DNA from: Chitinophagaceae bacterium
Lineage (GTDB): Bacteria; Bacteroidota; Bacteroidia; Chitinophagales; Chitinophagaceae
DNA: 46,176 nt
Assembly: GCA_947447465.1 (NCBI GenBank)
Contig: CANFKE010000034.1
Coordinates: forward strand, 1 to 46,176
Direction: 5' to 3'
The notes beneath the pieces are model-generated. The model was given only the letters and a program-made list of their open reading frames with translations. It did not search any database and had not been told where the DNA came from. Below, piece by piece: positions 1-7,446 of the stretch. The first letter of the stretch is position 1, and every line of letters begins with the position of its first letter. A program made the position numbers and the translations under genes.

Positions 1-3
1 CAG

Positions 4-532
4 AAAAGTGGCAGTTTTTAATAAAAGTGGCAGTTCTGCATTGGTATAGTATGCTAAAAGTCTTTGTGGGATTGACATTGAGGGTGTTTTAACAAATTGC
101 TACTTTCTGCCACTTTTTGCCACATTCTTCCACTTTTGGTCGCTACTTTTTGTGTGGTGTACTATTTACGAATACGTCCCGTGCGCATGTCGCGGTTCGA
201 GGGCCTCACCGTGACATTCGGGTGGATATTTCGTGCGATCCAGAAAAGTGGCACTTTTTAATGACGGATCAGCAGGATCTCACAGCTTGTGCCAGTGTTC
301 AAAAGTGTTTATACAAGGCATAAGCTGTTATGCACCTACAAGCTGTAGGGGATAGATCGATAGGGTCAATATGTCAATGATCGGGGGTTAGGTTTTTGAC
401 CTAATTGAGTGCAAATTAATGTGGCGGATGTATACCTGCAAATAAAGATATTCACAAAAGTAAAGGCGCAATCGGCTGTAATGCCCTATGGGCAATGGTT
501 TGGGAAGGGTGATATTTGTGGATATGTTTTTT
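4..532 (+). repeat. Left copy of a long non-coding inverted repeat (iteron-bearing)
   Basis: The reverse complement of 45713-46110 matches this region. Bases 4-137 align without gaps to 46110-45977, and by eye I see 3 mismatches in 134. After a 121-bp insertion found only here, similarity resumes at 252 and runs in blocks to about 532. The best inner blocks are 388-427 and 436-475. The outer part holds GTGGCAG at 8-14 and 27-33. It also holds a reversed array at about 94-133 whose bottom strand reads as four 10-bp units starting GTGG, GTGG, GTGG, GTAG. No gene is convincing within it; the 68-codon frame at 117-323 spans the insertion junction and has no counterpart in the right copy. The window begins almost exactly at the repeat edge, so the outside context is not visible. 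Confidence 0.9.
131..258. other. 121-bp insertion inside the left repeat copy, with hairpin
   Basis: Compared with the right copy, the left has about 121 extra bases between two direct CACTTTT copies (131-137 and 252-258). Removing 131-251 restores colinearity with the right copy. The insert is more GC-rich than its surroundings. At 187-217 it has a hairpin with arms ATGTCGCGGT and ACCGTGACAT (one G-T pair) and an inner GAGG/CCTC pair. Bases 241-262 nearly repeat the outer end of the whole repeat (1-22), so the insert may come from recombination between two repeat ends. No coding capacity is supported. Confidence 0.6.
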
Positions 533-557
533 AATGAACGCCCTACAACAAGTTAGA

Positions 558-580
558 GGTCGAAGAGCTACCCTTCGACC
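558..580 (-). terminator. Stem-loop downstream of lutB
   Basis: Arms GGTCGAAG (558-565) and CTTCGACC (573-580) form an 8-bp perfect stem with a 7-nt loop, 31 bp beyond the lutB stop codon. There is no clear U-tract on the minus strand, so it may be a weak terminator or only a 3' end stabiliser. Confidence 0.4.
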
Positions 581-610
581 AGTTTGCGCATGTTATACAA
601 GTGTACATTT

Positions 611-1981
611 TTATTTTCTTTCCTTCCACATTTTATTGAAGGTCTTTTCTGAAAATTGGAGGGTGCCTCGGTGTTTGGCCCAGGAATCTTTGAATACTGT
701 GTTGACCACTTTGTTCTTTATTTTCTGTCCGCCCATATTGAGGAGGGTTCTGCTGAGCATGGCCTGTTTCCAGAATTTCCATGCCATGTTCTCAGAGAAT
801 TCGTTCAGTCCGTCGGCCACTGCAATGCTTCTGTTCTCCAGGAGCATTTCGTGTATATTGATCTTTACGGGGCATACTTCTGTACAGTTGCCGCACAGGC
901 TGCTGGCGTAGCTCATGTGCTTGTACTCGTTCATACCCAGCAAATGCGGTGTAATAACAGAACCGATGGGTCCGCTGTAAGTAGCACCGTAAGCATGTCC
1001 GCCAATATTCTTATAAACAGGGCAGGCATTGAGGCATGATCCGCAACGAATGCAGTACATACTTTCGCGTACCTCTTTGCGCAGCAGATTGGTACGACCA
1101 TTATCTAACAGTATCACATACATTTCTTCGGGTCCGTCAGTCTCGTTCTCTTTTCTGGGACCTGTGAAGATGGTATTGTAAACAGTGACGTTCTGTCCTG
1201 TACCAAAGGTGGCCAATAGTGGCCAGAACAGGTGCAGATCATTGATGGACGGCAACATTTTTTCTATTCCTACTATCGATATCTGTGTCTTAGGAAATGA
1301 TGTTGACAAGCGGCCATTACCTTCATTTTCCGTTACACAAACCCCACCTACATCAGCCAGCAGGAAATTACCGCCGGTGATGCCAACTTCGGCAGTGATG
1401 TATTTTTCGCGCAGGTTCTTGCGCGCTATCATCGTTATTTCGGTAGGAGACAGATTGGGGAGCGTGCCCAGCTTTTCGTGAAATACGCGAGCCACATCTT
1501 CCTTGCTCTTGTGCATAGCCGGAGTAACTATGTGGTAGGGCGCTTCTCCATCCAATTGCTGTATGTATTCACCGAGGTCGGTCTCTACAGATTCTATTCC
1601 GTTATCAGCCAGGAACTTGTTGAGGTGTATCTCTTCCGTCACCATCGACTTGGCCTTGACCACCTGTTTGGTATTTTTCTCTTTGCATATCTGCAGTATT
1701 GCCTGCAAGGCATCGTCGGTAGTTTCGGCCCATATCACTTTACCGCCTTTGGCCGTAAAGTTCTTTTCGAACATTTCCAGATAGTGGTCGAGGTTCTCGA
1801 TGGCTTTCCACTTCACATTTTTGGCTTTCTTACGGGCATAGTCGAGATTGGCAAATTGTTGTTTGCCCTTTACTACGCTGTCGTTGTATTTATTGATGTT
1901 GAAGGCGATCTTGCGCTTGTGCTCCAGATCGCTTGCCTTTACATCGCTTTTAGCCAAAAATATATTCTGTTGTTCTGTCAT
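611..1981 (-). CDS. lutB: LutB-type lactate utilisation iron-sulfur protein
   Basis: 456 aa, the usual length for LutB/LldF/YkgF proteins. LutB is the Fe-S subunit of the LutABC complex, which oxidises L-lactate to pyruvate in the cytoplasm and passes electrons on. The N-terminal two thirds is the LUD (DUF162) domain, with the typical EITMIARKNLREKY and ITGGNFLLADVGG segments. The C-terminal part has two ferredoxin-like clusters: CIRCGSCLNACP (C310, C313, C316, C320) and CGNCTEVCP (C363, C366, C370). The start at 1981 gives MTEQQNIFLAK and lies just downstream of a good -7 box. LutA and LutC normally sit beside LutB. Neither is present: downstream is the repeat and upstream is a divergent small gene, so the partners must lie elsewhere. 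The family call is firm; complex membership is inferred. Confidence 0.93.
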   Translation of the reverse strand: MTEQQNIFLAKSDVKASDLEHKRKIAFNINKYNDSVVKGKQQFANLDYARKKAKNVKWKAIENLDHYLEMFEKNFTAKGGKVIWAETTDDALQAILQICKEKNTKQVVKAKSMVTEEIHLNKFLADNGIESVETDLGEYIQQLDGEAPYHIVTPAMHKSKEDVARVFHEKLGTLPNLSPTEITMIARKNLREKYITAEVGITGGNFLLADVGGVCVTENEGNGRLSTSFPKTQISIVGIEKMLPSINDLHLFWPLLATFGTGQNVTVYNTIFTGPRKENETDGPEEMYVILLDNGRTNLLRKEVRESMYCIRCGSCLNACPVYKNIGGHAYGATYSGPIGSVITPHLLGMNEYKHMSYASSLCGNCTEVCPVKINIHEMLLENRSIAVADGLNEFSENMAWKFWKQAMLSRTLLNMGGQKIKNKVVNTVFKDSWAKHRGTLQFSEKTFNKMWKERK

Positions 1982-1997
1982 TCCGGTAGATAATCTG

Positions 1998-2005
1998 CAA
2001 AAATA
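1998..2005 (-). promoter_or_regulatory. Bacteroidota -7 box upstream of lutB
   Basis: The minus strand reads TATTTTTG, an exact match to the TAnnTTTG consensus, 16 bp before the lutB ATG. No clear TTTG -33 element is seen at the usual 19-20 bp spacing. Confidence 0.45.
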
Positions 2006-2190
2006 AAAGGAATGTGCGGGTTTCTACGAATATAAATAATATTGTTGAGGTATTACGGGTTACATTATTGAAAATCAACAATTCAACTGTATGTCCCCAA
2101 TAAATATCATCATCTGTTTGTCAATAAACATAGGTGTACGTGGTCGTGGCATGGTTTTCTGATCGTCATATGTAATTAAAACGTACAACT

Positions 2191-2448
2191 ATGCCAATCT
2201 TACAGCAAGTAAACAACGACGATCTGAAGCACCCGGGCGATGACCCCAATGTGACCGACCCGCAGGAGAATGAAAAAGAAGGGAATGTTTTCGGGAAGGT
2301 GTTCGATGCTATTTTCGGAGATTTTAAGGGGGATCATTCTATGAGTCAGGACGAGCCTATAAGCCCGGCGAAGCATGAGGGAGATGAGATCACGAAACCT
2401 GAGTTGGCAGATGGGGAAGCTCGTAAAGAAAAAGACCCACAGGGGTAG
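2191..2448 (+). CDS. Small acidic hydrophilic protein, unknown function
   Basis: 85 aa, rich in D, E, K, P and G, with no signal peptide and no membrane segment. The centre holds one short amphipathic stretch (VFGKVFDAIFGDF, about residues 33-45). The rest looks disordered. I recognise no family. It is transcribed away from lutB, with about 209 bp between the two starts. No terminator is evident behind it before the convergent stem-loop at 2586. Composition and clean boundaries make a real gene plausible, but no homology is claimed. Confidence 0.5.
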   Translation: MPILQQVNNDDLKHPGDDPNVTDPQENEKEGNVFGKVFDAIFGDFKGDHSMSQDEPISPAKHEGDEITKPELADGEARKEKDPQG

Positions 2449-2585
2449 TAACCTACGGTGCGCCATGCGCAAGAGGCATCAATAAATGCTACAAAGCTTT
2501 TGCATATACTGCGCTATGACATGATCCCCATTTTCAATGTCTGTTTTTTATTCGTGCTATTCCCTTCCCTGATGAAAGTTAAAAA

Positions 2586-2617
2586 TATAGCCCGTACACA
2601 GTTGTGAACGGGCTATA
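2586..2617 (-). terminator. Rho-independent terminator of the sigma/anti-sigma/OMP operon
   Basis: Arms TATAGCCCGT (2586-2595) and ACGGGCTATA (2608-2617) form a 10-bp perfect stem. On the minus strand the stem is followed by TTTTTAAC. It lies 29 bp after the stop codon at 2646. Confidence 0.75.
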
Positions 2618-2645
2618 AGAATGGTTCAGAGAAGATGGGGGCAGG

Positions 2646-3521
2646 TCAAATACCTATGAGTTTTACGCCAATTGATATAGGGTGCTGGTCAATGCCGTTC
2701 TTATACATAGAGGTGAGCTGATAAGAACCGTAAAAGCGGATGACATCGTCAATACCAATCTCGGCGGTAAAGCAGCTATTGAAATCGTTGAGCCCGAAAT
2801 CGTCGTGCATCTTTACTTTACCACGAGCATCTGATCTTTGTTTGGTCCATGATGAGATCCTGTAACCGGCTGTAATGCCTGCACCATATACCAGCCAGGT
2901 GCTTTTCTTACCGCTTTCAGACAGGTGGATCCTGGTTTTGAAAGTGAAGGTCAATGGTACATTCAGGTAATCGATAGCCAGTTTATTTTTAGAGAATGGT
3001 ATTGAATCCTGAGTAATAGAGGGAGTTCTGGTGTAGGTGATATTATTGTCGTAACGGAAGTTATATATCTGCAATCCGAGACCAGACGATATGGTGAGCT
3101 TCTGAGCTTTATGGTCTATTGCCTTGAATGCTCTGAGCCAATACAAATTGAAGTTGACAGACTTGGCCTGATTGAGGTTGAACAGTTGTGCGTTCTTCTT
3201 TGCTCCGGGCACATTGGACAAGTAGCTAACCACTGCGGGATCGTTGTAGTTGGTATTGTCTTGCAAAAAGTTATAACCAAGATTTACAGAGAGGGTACTA
3301 AAGAAACGCTTTGCGGCCTTTTTCTTTTTCCAGGTACTGTCATTGCTGCCCAAGTAAATACCATCATTAGAAATGGTAATGGTATTGCGTTTGATCTTCT
3401 TCGAGCCTGTAGTGTCAATGGTGGTCACTTCCGTTTTAATGGTCGTCTTCTCTTGCGCAAAAGTGTTAGCTGCCAGAAATATTGCGGCGGTAGCTACGAT
3501 GGTGCTGAATGTATATTTCAT
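2646..3521 (-). CDS. Outer-membrane beta-barrel family protein
   Basis: 291 aa. The first 22 residues form a clear signal peptide (cleavage likely after NTFAQ). The rest alternates polar and aromatic/hydrophobic residues, as in a PorT-like or OMP_b-brl barrel: many tyrosines, GYNFLQDN, LTFTFKTR and YGSYQL strands, ending in hydrophobic VKLIGI. A short KKKKAAKR stretch precedes the barrel. It is the last gene of a three-gene operon after an ECF sigma factor and its presumed anti-sigma factor, 22 bp behind the latter. It may therefore be a regulon member or a sensor partner; that role is inferred from position only. A specific family cannot be named from sequence alone. Confidence 0.7.
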   Translation of the reverse strand: MKYTFSTIVATAAIFLAANTFAQEKTTIKTEVTTIDTTGSKKIKRNTITISNDGIYLGSNDSTWKKKKAAKRFFSTLSVNLGYNFLQDNTNYNDPAVVSYLSNVPGAKKNAQLFNLNQAKSVNFNLYWLRAFKAIDHKAQKLTISSGLGLQIYNFRYDNNITYTRTPSITQDSIPFSKNKLAIDYLNVPLTFTFKTRIHLSESGKKSTWLVYGAGITAGYRISSWTKQRSDARGKVKMHDDFGLNDFNSCFTAEIGIDDVIRFYGSYQLTSMYKNGIDQHPISIGVKLIGI

Positions 3522-3543
3522 AACTTATTGTTGTTAGTGTTGG

Positions 3544-4416
3544 TTAAAATGATACGATCAAGTTCTTGTGTTCGACCTTTAGTGATACATGCTTCTTAGT
3601 AATGTTCTCTTTAAATTCACTGATCTGTTCGCACTTGTTAGCTACAGCCAGTGCCATTGTTGCCAGATTCTTTTTCTTATGTTCTTCCAGTGGCAATTTG
3701 TCTATCCATGATGGTCTTTCTTCGTTCTCTATCTTCGGCATTTCGTAACCCGGAACTGTTGCCAGGGCTAATGCTGCGGGTTGTGTCCTATTGACCGGCA
3801 ATTCATTGATCCTATTGACCGGCATACTGTTGATGATCTGTTGTTTTCTTTTTGCTTCCAACCCATCAATGTTATTGATCCTAACTTGCTTTACGTTAGC
3901 CATATCTGTACTGTTGTTCTTTTTTTCGGGCAATATAGTTGTATGTGATGCGGTAGGTCGTTTGGTCACTTCTTGAGGTGTATGAACAGCAGTATGCTGA
4001 GCAGATGGTGTAGTAACTGCCAATTGCTGCTGAGGGACATTGCTGACCGCTGGTAGCGTGCTGTTGGCAGGTAAAGATGCAGCAACAGGAGATACATTGT
4101 GATCTGTACTATTGCTGAGATATAATGCCCCAACGGTGAATACTATGAGTGCTGCCACACCTGCTGCTATTGCATACGTTCTGAAACGAGGTATAGCGAT
4201 TATTTTCTTTTCGGCCATTGGCTTCATCAGTGCATCTTTCTGCGTGTACACCAGGGAATGGTCGGGTGTAAGGCGGGCAGACTGGTAGAGGGCCATTTCG
4301 GCTATAAGCGTGGGGTTATTGTTGAGGAATGCCTGCAATGCCACTTCTTCGTGCGGTTGCAACTCGCCATCGGCGTGCATCATCATGTATTCCTCGTAGT
4401 TATCCAGCGTTATCAT
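3544..4416 (-). CDS. Membrane-anchored anti-sigma factor (putative)
   Basis: 290 aa. The N-terminal 45 residues read like the cytoplasmic anti-sigma domain common in Bacteroidota: an acidic helix with HADGELQPHEEVALQAFL, followed by NNNP. No HxxxCxxC zinc motif is present. One transmembrane helix spans about residues 80-100. The periplasmic remainder is low-complexity, rich in T, P, N and Q, and ends with a conserved-looking hydrophobic tail (HKNLIVSF). The gene starts 1 bp after the stop of the ECF sigma gene, so the two are translationally coupled. That placement and topology support an anti-sigma role, holding the sigma factor at the inner membrane until an envelope signal arrives. Confidence 0.72.
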   Translation of the reverse strand: MITLDNYEEYMMMHADGELQPHEEVALQAFLNNNPTLIAEMALYQSARLTPDHSLVYTQKDALMKPMAEKKIIAIPRFRTYAIAAGVAALIVFTVGALYLSNSTDHNVSPVAASLPANSTLPAVSNVPQQQLAVTTPSAQHTAVHTPQEVTKRPTASHTTILPEKKNNSTDMANVKQVRINNIDGLEAKRKQQIINSMPVNRINELPVNRTQPAALALATVPGYEMPKIENEERPSWIDKLPLEEHKKKNLATMALAVANKCEQISEFKENITKKHVSLKVEHKNLIVSF

Positions 4417-4417
4417 A

Positions 4418-4894
4418 TTATATCACGTGTTCTACACTTACCAAATAATCTTTTAGTGTTTTGCGTGCGCGGTGCAGGTACACTTTCACCTGTGATTCGG
4501 AGAGATCAGTTATTTGCGCTATTTCTTCATAGCGGTATCCTTCGTAGTCTTTCAGCAGCACCAGAGCCCGGGCCTGATCATCGAGCTGGGCCAGTGCCCT
4601 TTCCAACACCCTTTTCAGGTCGGGGTTAGATTGGGAATAGCTTTCTTCCGGTGCATCGATATAGGAAATTCGCGACTTTTTCCTGTAATTATCTATCGAC
4701 TGCCTGTAAGCCACCTGAAATAAAAAAGCTTTCGCTTTACCATCCTGTATGTCTTGCTTTTTCTGCCAAAGAACTTCAAAACTGTTTTGTACCACATCAT
4801 GCGCGTCATCTGCATTTCCGGTGCATTTGCAGGCAAACCGAAAAAGAGCATCTGACCACTCCTGTACGCATGTATTGTACTCTCTGACGTTCAT
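4418..4894 (-). CDS. ECF-family RNA polymerase sigma factor
   Basis: 158 aa, with the two conserved ECF regions. Region 2 covers about residues 12-75 (FRFACKCTGNADDAHDVVQN, then the -10 binding segment FLFQVAYRQSIDNYRKK). Region 4 covers about residues 100-152, with a helix-turn-helix YRYEEIAQITDLSESQVKVY followed by LHRARKTL. It directs core RNA polymerase to a regulon that probably includes its own operon. Upstream, the minus strand has TGTAAC about 16 bp before CGATTT, which could be an ECF-type -35/-10 pair for autoregulation; this is only a guess. It is the first gene of the operon with the anti-sigma and outer-membrane genes. Confidence 0.92.
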   Translation of the reverse strand: MNVREYNTCVQEWSDALFRFACKCTGNADDAHDVVQNSFEVLWQKKQDIQDGKAKAFLFQVAYRQSIDNYRKKSRISYIDAPEESYSQSNPDLKRVLERALAQLDDQARALVLLKDYEGYRYEEIAQITDLSESQVKVYLHRARKTLKDYLVSVEHVI

Positions 4895-5029
4895 TCGTAT
4901 ATAAATCGGCGGTTGGGAGAAAAAGTTACAAAAAATGTAAAAAATATTTTTGAGGCGGTTTACCGATGAGATCCACCCTAGTTTGACTTATATGTAACTT
5001 GCTTGTACAGAATGACCCGAAGTTCTGTA

Positions 5030-6403
5030 TCACTTATTGTCAAATCGATCTTTTACTTCCTCATTATAGTCGTGTTCACTCATCAGGTAACGATCTACTT
5101 CCGCATTATTGATCTTGGTCTTTCCGAATATCTTCCAATAAAACGTCTTCGTCATACGTTCGCAATGCAATATCCAGAGTGCGTATTGGTAGGACTGGAA
5201 CATATTGAGCGTAATGAACGCAGTACATACCACCAGCATAGCGGTAGTAGCCAACTTCCTTTTCAGTGAAATTATCCATTCAATGAACATACCCAGCGGC
5301 AGTGCCATTACGGATAAAGAATCGATCATACCCCTTGCGCTAAAACCACCGCCATACCACCAATTTCTCCAGCTAAAGACAACATAGATGATGATCATAA
5401 AATACAAAATGAATGCAGGGGCGAGGGTCTTATGCTTCTTCCAAAGGAAAAATAAGCCGGCCATACCCAATAAGGCCATCGGTGTATATACAAACCACCC
5501 CTTCCGGTAGCTGAAGAGCCCATCCCAGATCTTTGGTCTGAGGAAAGTAAAACCATCGTGCTGATAAGAAAAAAATACCCAATGACCGGCAGTATATTTC
5601 CAGTAGCTCATTTGTATCATAGCCACCGCCAGAAAAAAGAGTGCTGCAATAGCTATGTTTTTACCCTGCTTTGCTAAAAACGCGAATCTGAGCCTGAGCA
5701 ACTGTACACTATTGACCTCCCATAACAAAGGAATGAGGAAAGCGATGATGGCGATGGGTCGGGTAATGACAGCGAGCCCTGCCAACATGCCTAACATATA
5801 TAATTGTGCAGGCTTACCTTGCGCATACCATCGCTGCGTATAATATAACATGCAAGCCAGAATGAAGAATACATAAGGATGGCTCATACCTGCACTGAAA
5901 ATGGTATAGGTGTAGAGGTTGGTACCCAATGCAATGCAGACCAACACCAGCGCTGTGACCGTATCGGTGAAGTATGCTTTGAGGAAACGCCGCAAAACGA
6001 ACAGCCCCAGCATGACCCAAAATATATTGCTGAAATGCCCCGCTATCTGGAAAGGTGTACTATATCCATCGGGGTTGTAACCGTCCACATGATCGCTCCA
6101 AGCCCAGGCGACCAAAAAAAATGGCAGTTCGAATAAGGACGTGCCGATGGCATACATATTGGTCCTTCTGCCTGTCAACGGCTGGTCGTAAATGTAATAA
6201 GTATCTTCAGTGACCCCAAAATCGATGTGCGCCTGATGGTGGAAGCCCATTTTTCCCAGATCATGGTAGAGAAATAATGCGGGCAGGTAGGTATAATATC
6301 CATCTACATCATATTCATATATATTCTGTTTCCAATCTTCGCGATTGAAAAATATATAGATACTTATGAATGTAAAGAGAAAAACTACCAGTTTTGATTT
6401 CAC
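5030..6403 (-). CDS. Polytopic membrane protein, GT-C glycosyltransferase-like
   Basis: 457 aa with about ten hydrophobic helices. After the first helix (residues 4-20) there is a large extracytoplasmic loop with acidic residues near its start (YEYDVDGYY, about 30-37). This arrangement is typical of GT-C enzymes, which use a polyprenyl-phosphate sugar donor and an Asp/Glu in the first loop. I recognise the general Bacteroidota 'DVDGYYxYLPA' membrane family but no characterised member. The C-terminal tail is charged and cytoplasmic-like. It is a single gene, facing away from etfB, with no clear terminator. A plain 'hypothetical integral membrane protein' is the safe alternative. Confidence 0.6.
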   Translation of the reverse strand: MKSKLVVFLFTFISIYIFFNREDWKQNIYEYDVDGYYTYLPALFLYHDLGKMGFHHQAHIDFGVTEDTYYIYDQPLTGRRTNMYAIGTSLFELPFFLVAWAWSDHVDGYNPDGYSTPFQIAGHFSNIFWVMLGLFVLRRFLKAYFTDTVTALVLVCIALGTNLYTYTIFSAGMSHPYVFFILACMLYYTQRWYAQGKPAQLYMLGMLAGLAVITRPIAIIAFLIPLLWEVNSVQLLRLRFAFLAKQGKNIAIAALFFLAVAMIQMSYWKYTAGHWVFFSYQHDGFTFLRPKIWDGLFSYRKGWFVYTPMALLGMAGLFFLWKKHKTLAPAFILYFMIIIYVVFSWRNWWYGGGFSARGMIDSLSVMALPLGMFIEWIISLKRKLATTAMLVVCTAFITLNMFQSYQYALWILHCERMTKTFYWKIFGKTKINNAEVDRYLMSEHDYNEEVKDRFDNK

Positions 6404-6526
6404 GATGTAAATATATCAAATAGCAACGTTGCTGCGTCATCTATAAAAGTAGTGAGCATGGCTGCAGGTATATAGTTTAAGCCAATAGTATTTAGCGGAG
6501 CGATGTTCAAAATGTGGTTTTTTAAT

Positions 6527-6555
6527 ATTGATTTACGCTTTTTTGCGTAGTTTCG
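6527..6555 (+). promoter_or_regulatory. Putative etfBA promoter
   Basis: ATTG (6527-6530), 17 bp, then TAGTTTCG (6548-6555), which matches 7 of 8 positions of TAnnTTTG. The -7 box lies 31 bp before the etfB start codon. Confidence 0.4.
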
Positions 6556-6586
6556 CAGTCGATTTTAAAGGTTCAAATCTATTTTA

Positions 6587-7330
6587 ATGAAAATATTAGT
6601 TTGTATCAGCCAGGTACCCGATACCACGGCTAAAATAGCGTTCAGTGATAATAACACTACCTTCAATACACAGGGTGTTACCTTCATTATTAATCCTTAT
6701 GACGAATGGTATGCGTTGGTAAGGGCTTTGGAATTGAAAGAGAGTGGTGCGGCTACCGCTGTGCATCTGGTAACTGTAGGTAAAGCTGATGCTGAGCCTG
6801 TTATCCGCAAGGCACTGGCACTGGGTGGTGATGAAGCTATCCGTATAGATGCTGACAGTAACGATCCTTATTCAATAGCTGCTAACATAGCAGATTATGC
6901 CAAGGCACATAACTATGACATGGTATTGTGCGGTAAGGAATCGATAGACTATAATAATGGTAGTGTTGGTGCTATGGTTGCCGAACTGCTGGACATGAAC
7001 TTCCTTGGTTTTGCCGCTAAGATAGACGTAGCAGGCACTACAGTAACTGTGAAGCGTGAAATAGATGGCGGTGAAGAAACAGACGCTTGCGAACTACCGT
7101 TGGTGATCAGCTGCCAGAAAGGTGTTGCAGAAGCACGTATCCCTAACATGCGCGGCATCATGGCTGCACGTACCAAGCCACTGACAGTGGTAGCGGGTGC
7201 TGCCATCACTTCTGTAACCAGCATTACGGGTTATGAAATGCCGCCGGCGAAGAGTGGTGTGAAAATGATCTCTGCTGACAATATGGACGAGCTGGTAAAG
7301 CTGTTGCATACTGAGGCAAAGGTGATCTAA
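6587..7330 (+). CDS. etfB: Electron transfer flavoprotein beta subunit
   Basis: 247 aa, normal for EtfB/FixA. EtfB binds AMP and, with EtfA, forms a soluble FAD heterodimer that takes electrons from acyl-CoA and related dehydrogenases. The family N-terminus MKILVCISQVPD is present, followed by INPYDEWYALVRALELKE. The central CGKESIDYNNGSVGAMVAEL and the late MRGIMAARTKPL segments are also typical EtfB signatures. The start is set by the canonical N-terminus. It is followed by etfA on the same strand after a 116-bp gap, which is unusually long for this normally tight pair. Confidence 0.96.
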   Translation: MKILVCISQVPDTTAKIAFSDNNTTFNTQGVTFIINPYDEWYALVRALELKESGAATAVHLVTVGKADAEPVIRKALALGGDEAIRIDADSNDPYSIAANIADYAKAHNYDMVLCGKESIDYNNGSVGAMVAELLDMNFLGFAAKIDVAGTTVTVKREIDGGEETDACELPLVISCQKGVAEARIPNMRGIMAARTKPLTVVAGAAITSVTSITGYEMPPAKSGVKMISADNMDELVKLLHTEAKVI

Positions 7331-7446
7331 TGGCTTAGTTGGGTCAATACGTCAATGTGATGGAATGCGGCAAAGTGATGCTTATGTTTAGAATGACTGA
7401 ATGCCGTCGGCCATTTTTAGTTTTTACTTTTAATTTTTGAATTTTT
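7331..7446 (+). other. Spacer between etfB and etfA
   Basis: 116 bp with no gene. Bases 7341-7357 (gggtcaatacgtcaatg) resemble 363-379 in the left repeat (gggtcaatatgtcaatg) at 16 of 17 positions. The last 40 bp are AT-rich and probably give an A/T-rich ribosome-binding region for etfA. No terminator is seen, so co-transcription remains likely. Confidence 0.35.

Noticed and set aside
181..217. GGTTCGA resembling a tRNA T-loop
   Set aside because: No acceptor, D or anticodon arms can be drawn around it; the sequence folds instead as one hairpin.
117..323. 68-codon open frame in the left repeat
   Set aside because: It crosses the junctions of the 121-bp insertion, is not preserved in the right copy, and has low-complexity, cysteine-scattered composition.
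5005..5026. ACAGAA/TTCTGT stem after the GT-C-like gene as a terminator
   Set aside because: The stem is only 6 bp with a 10-nt loop and no U-tract.
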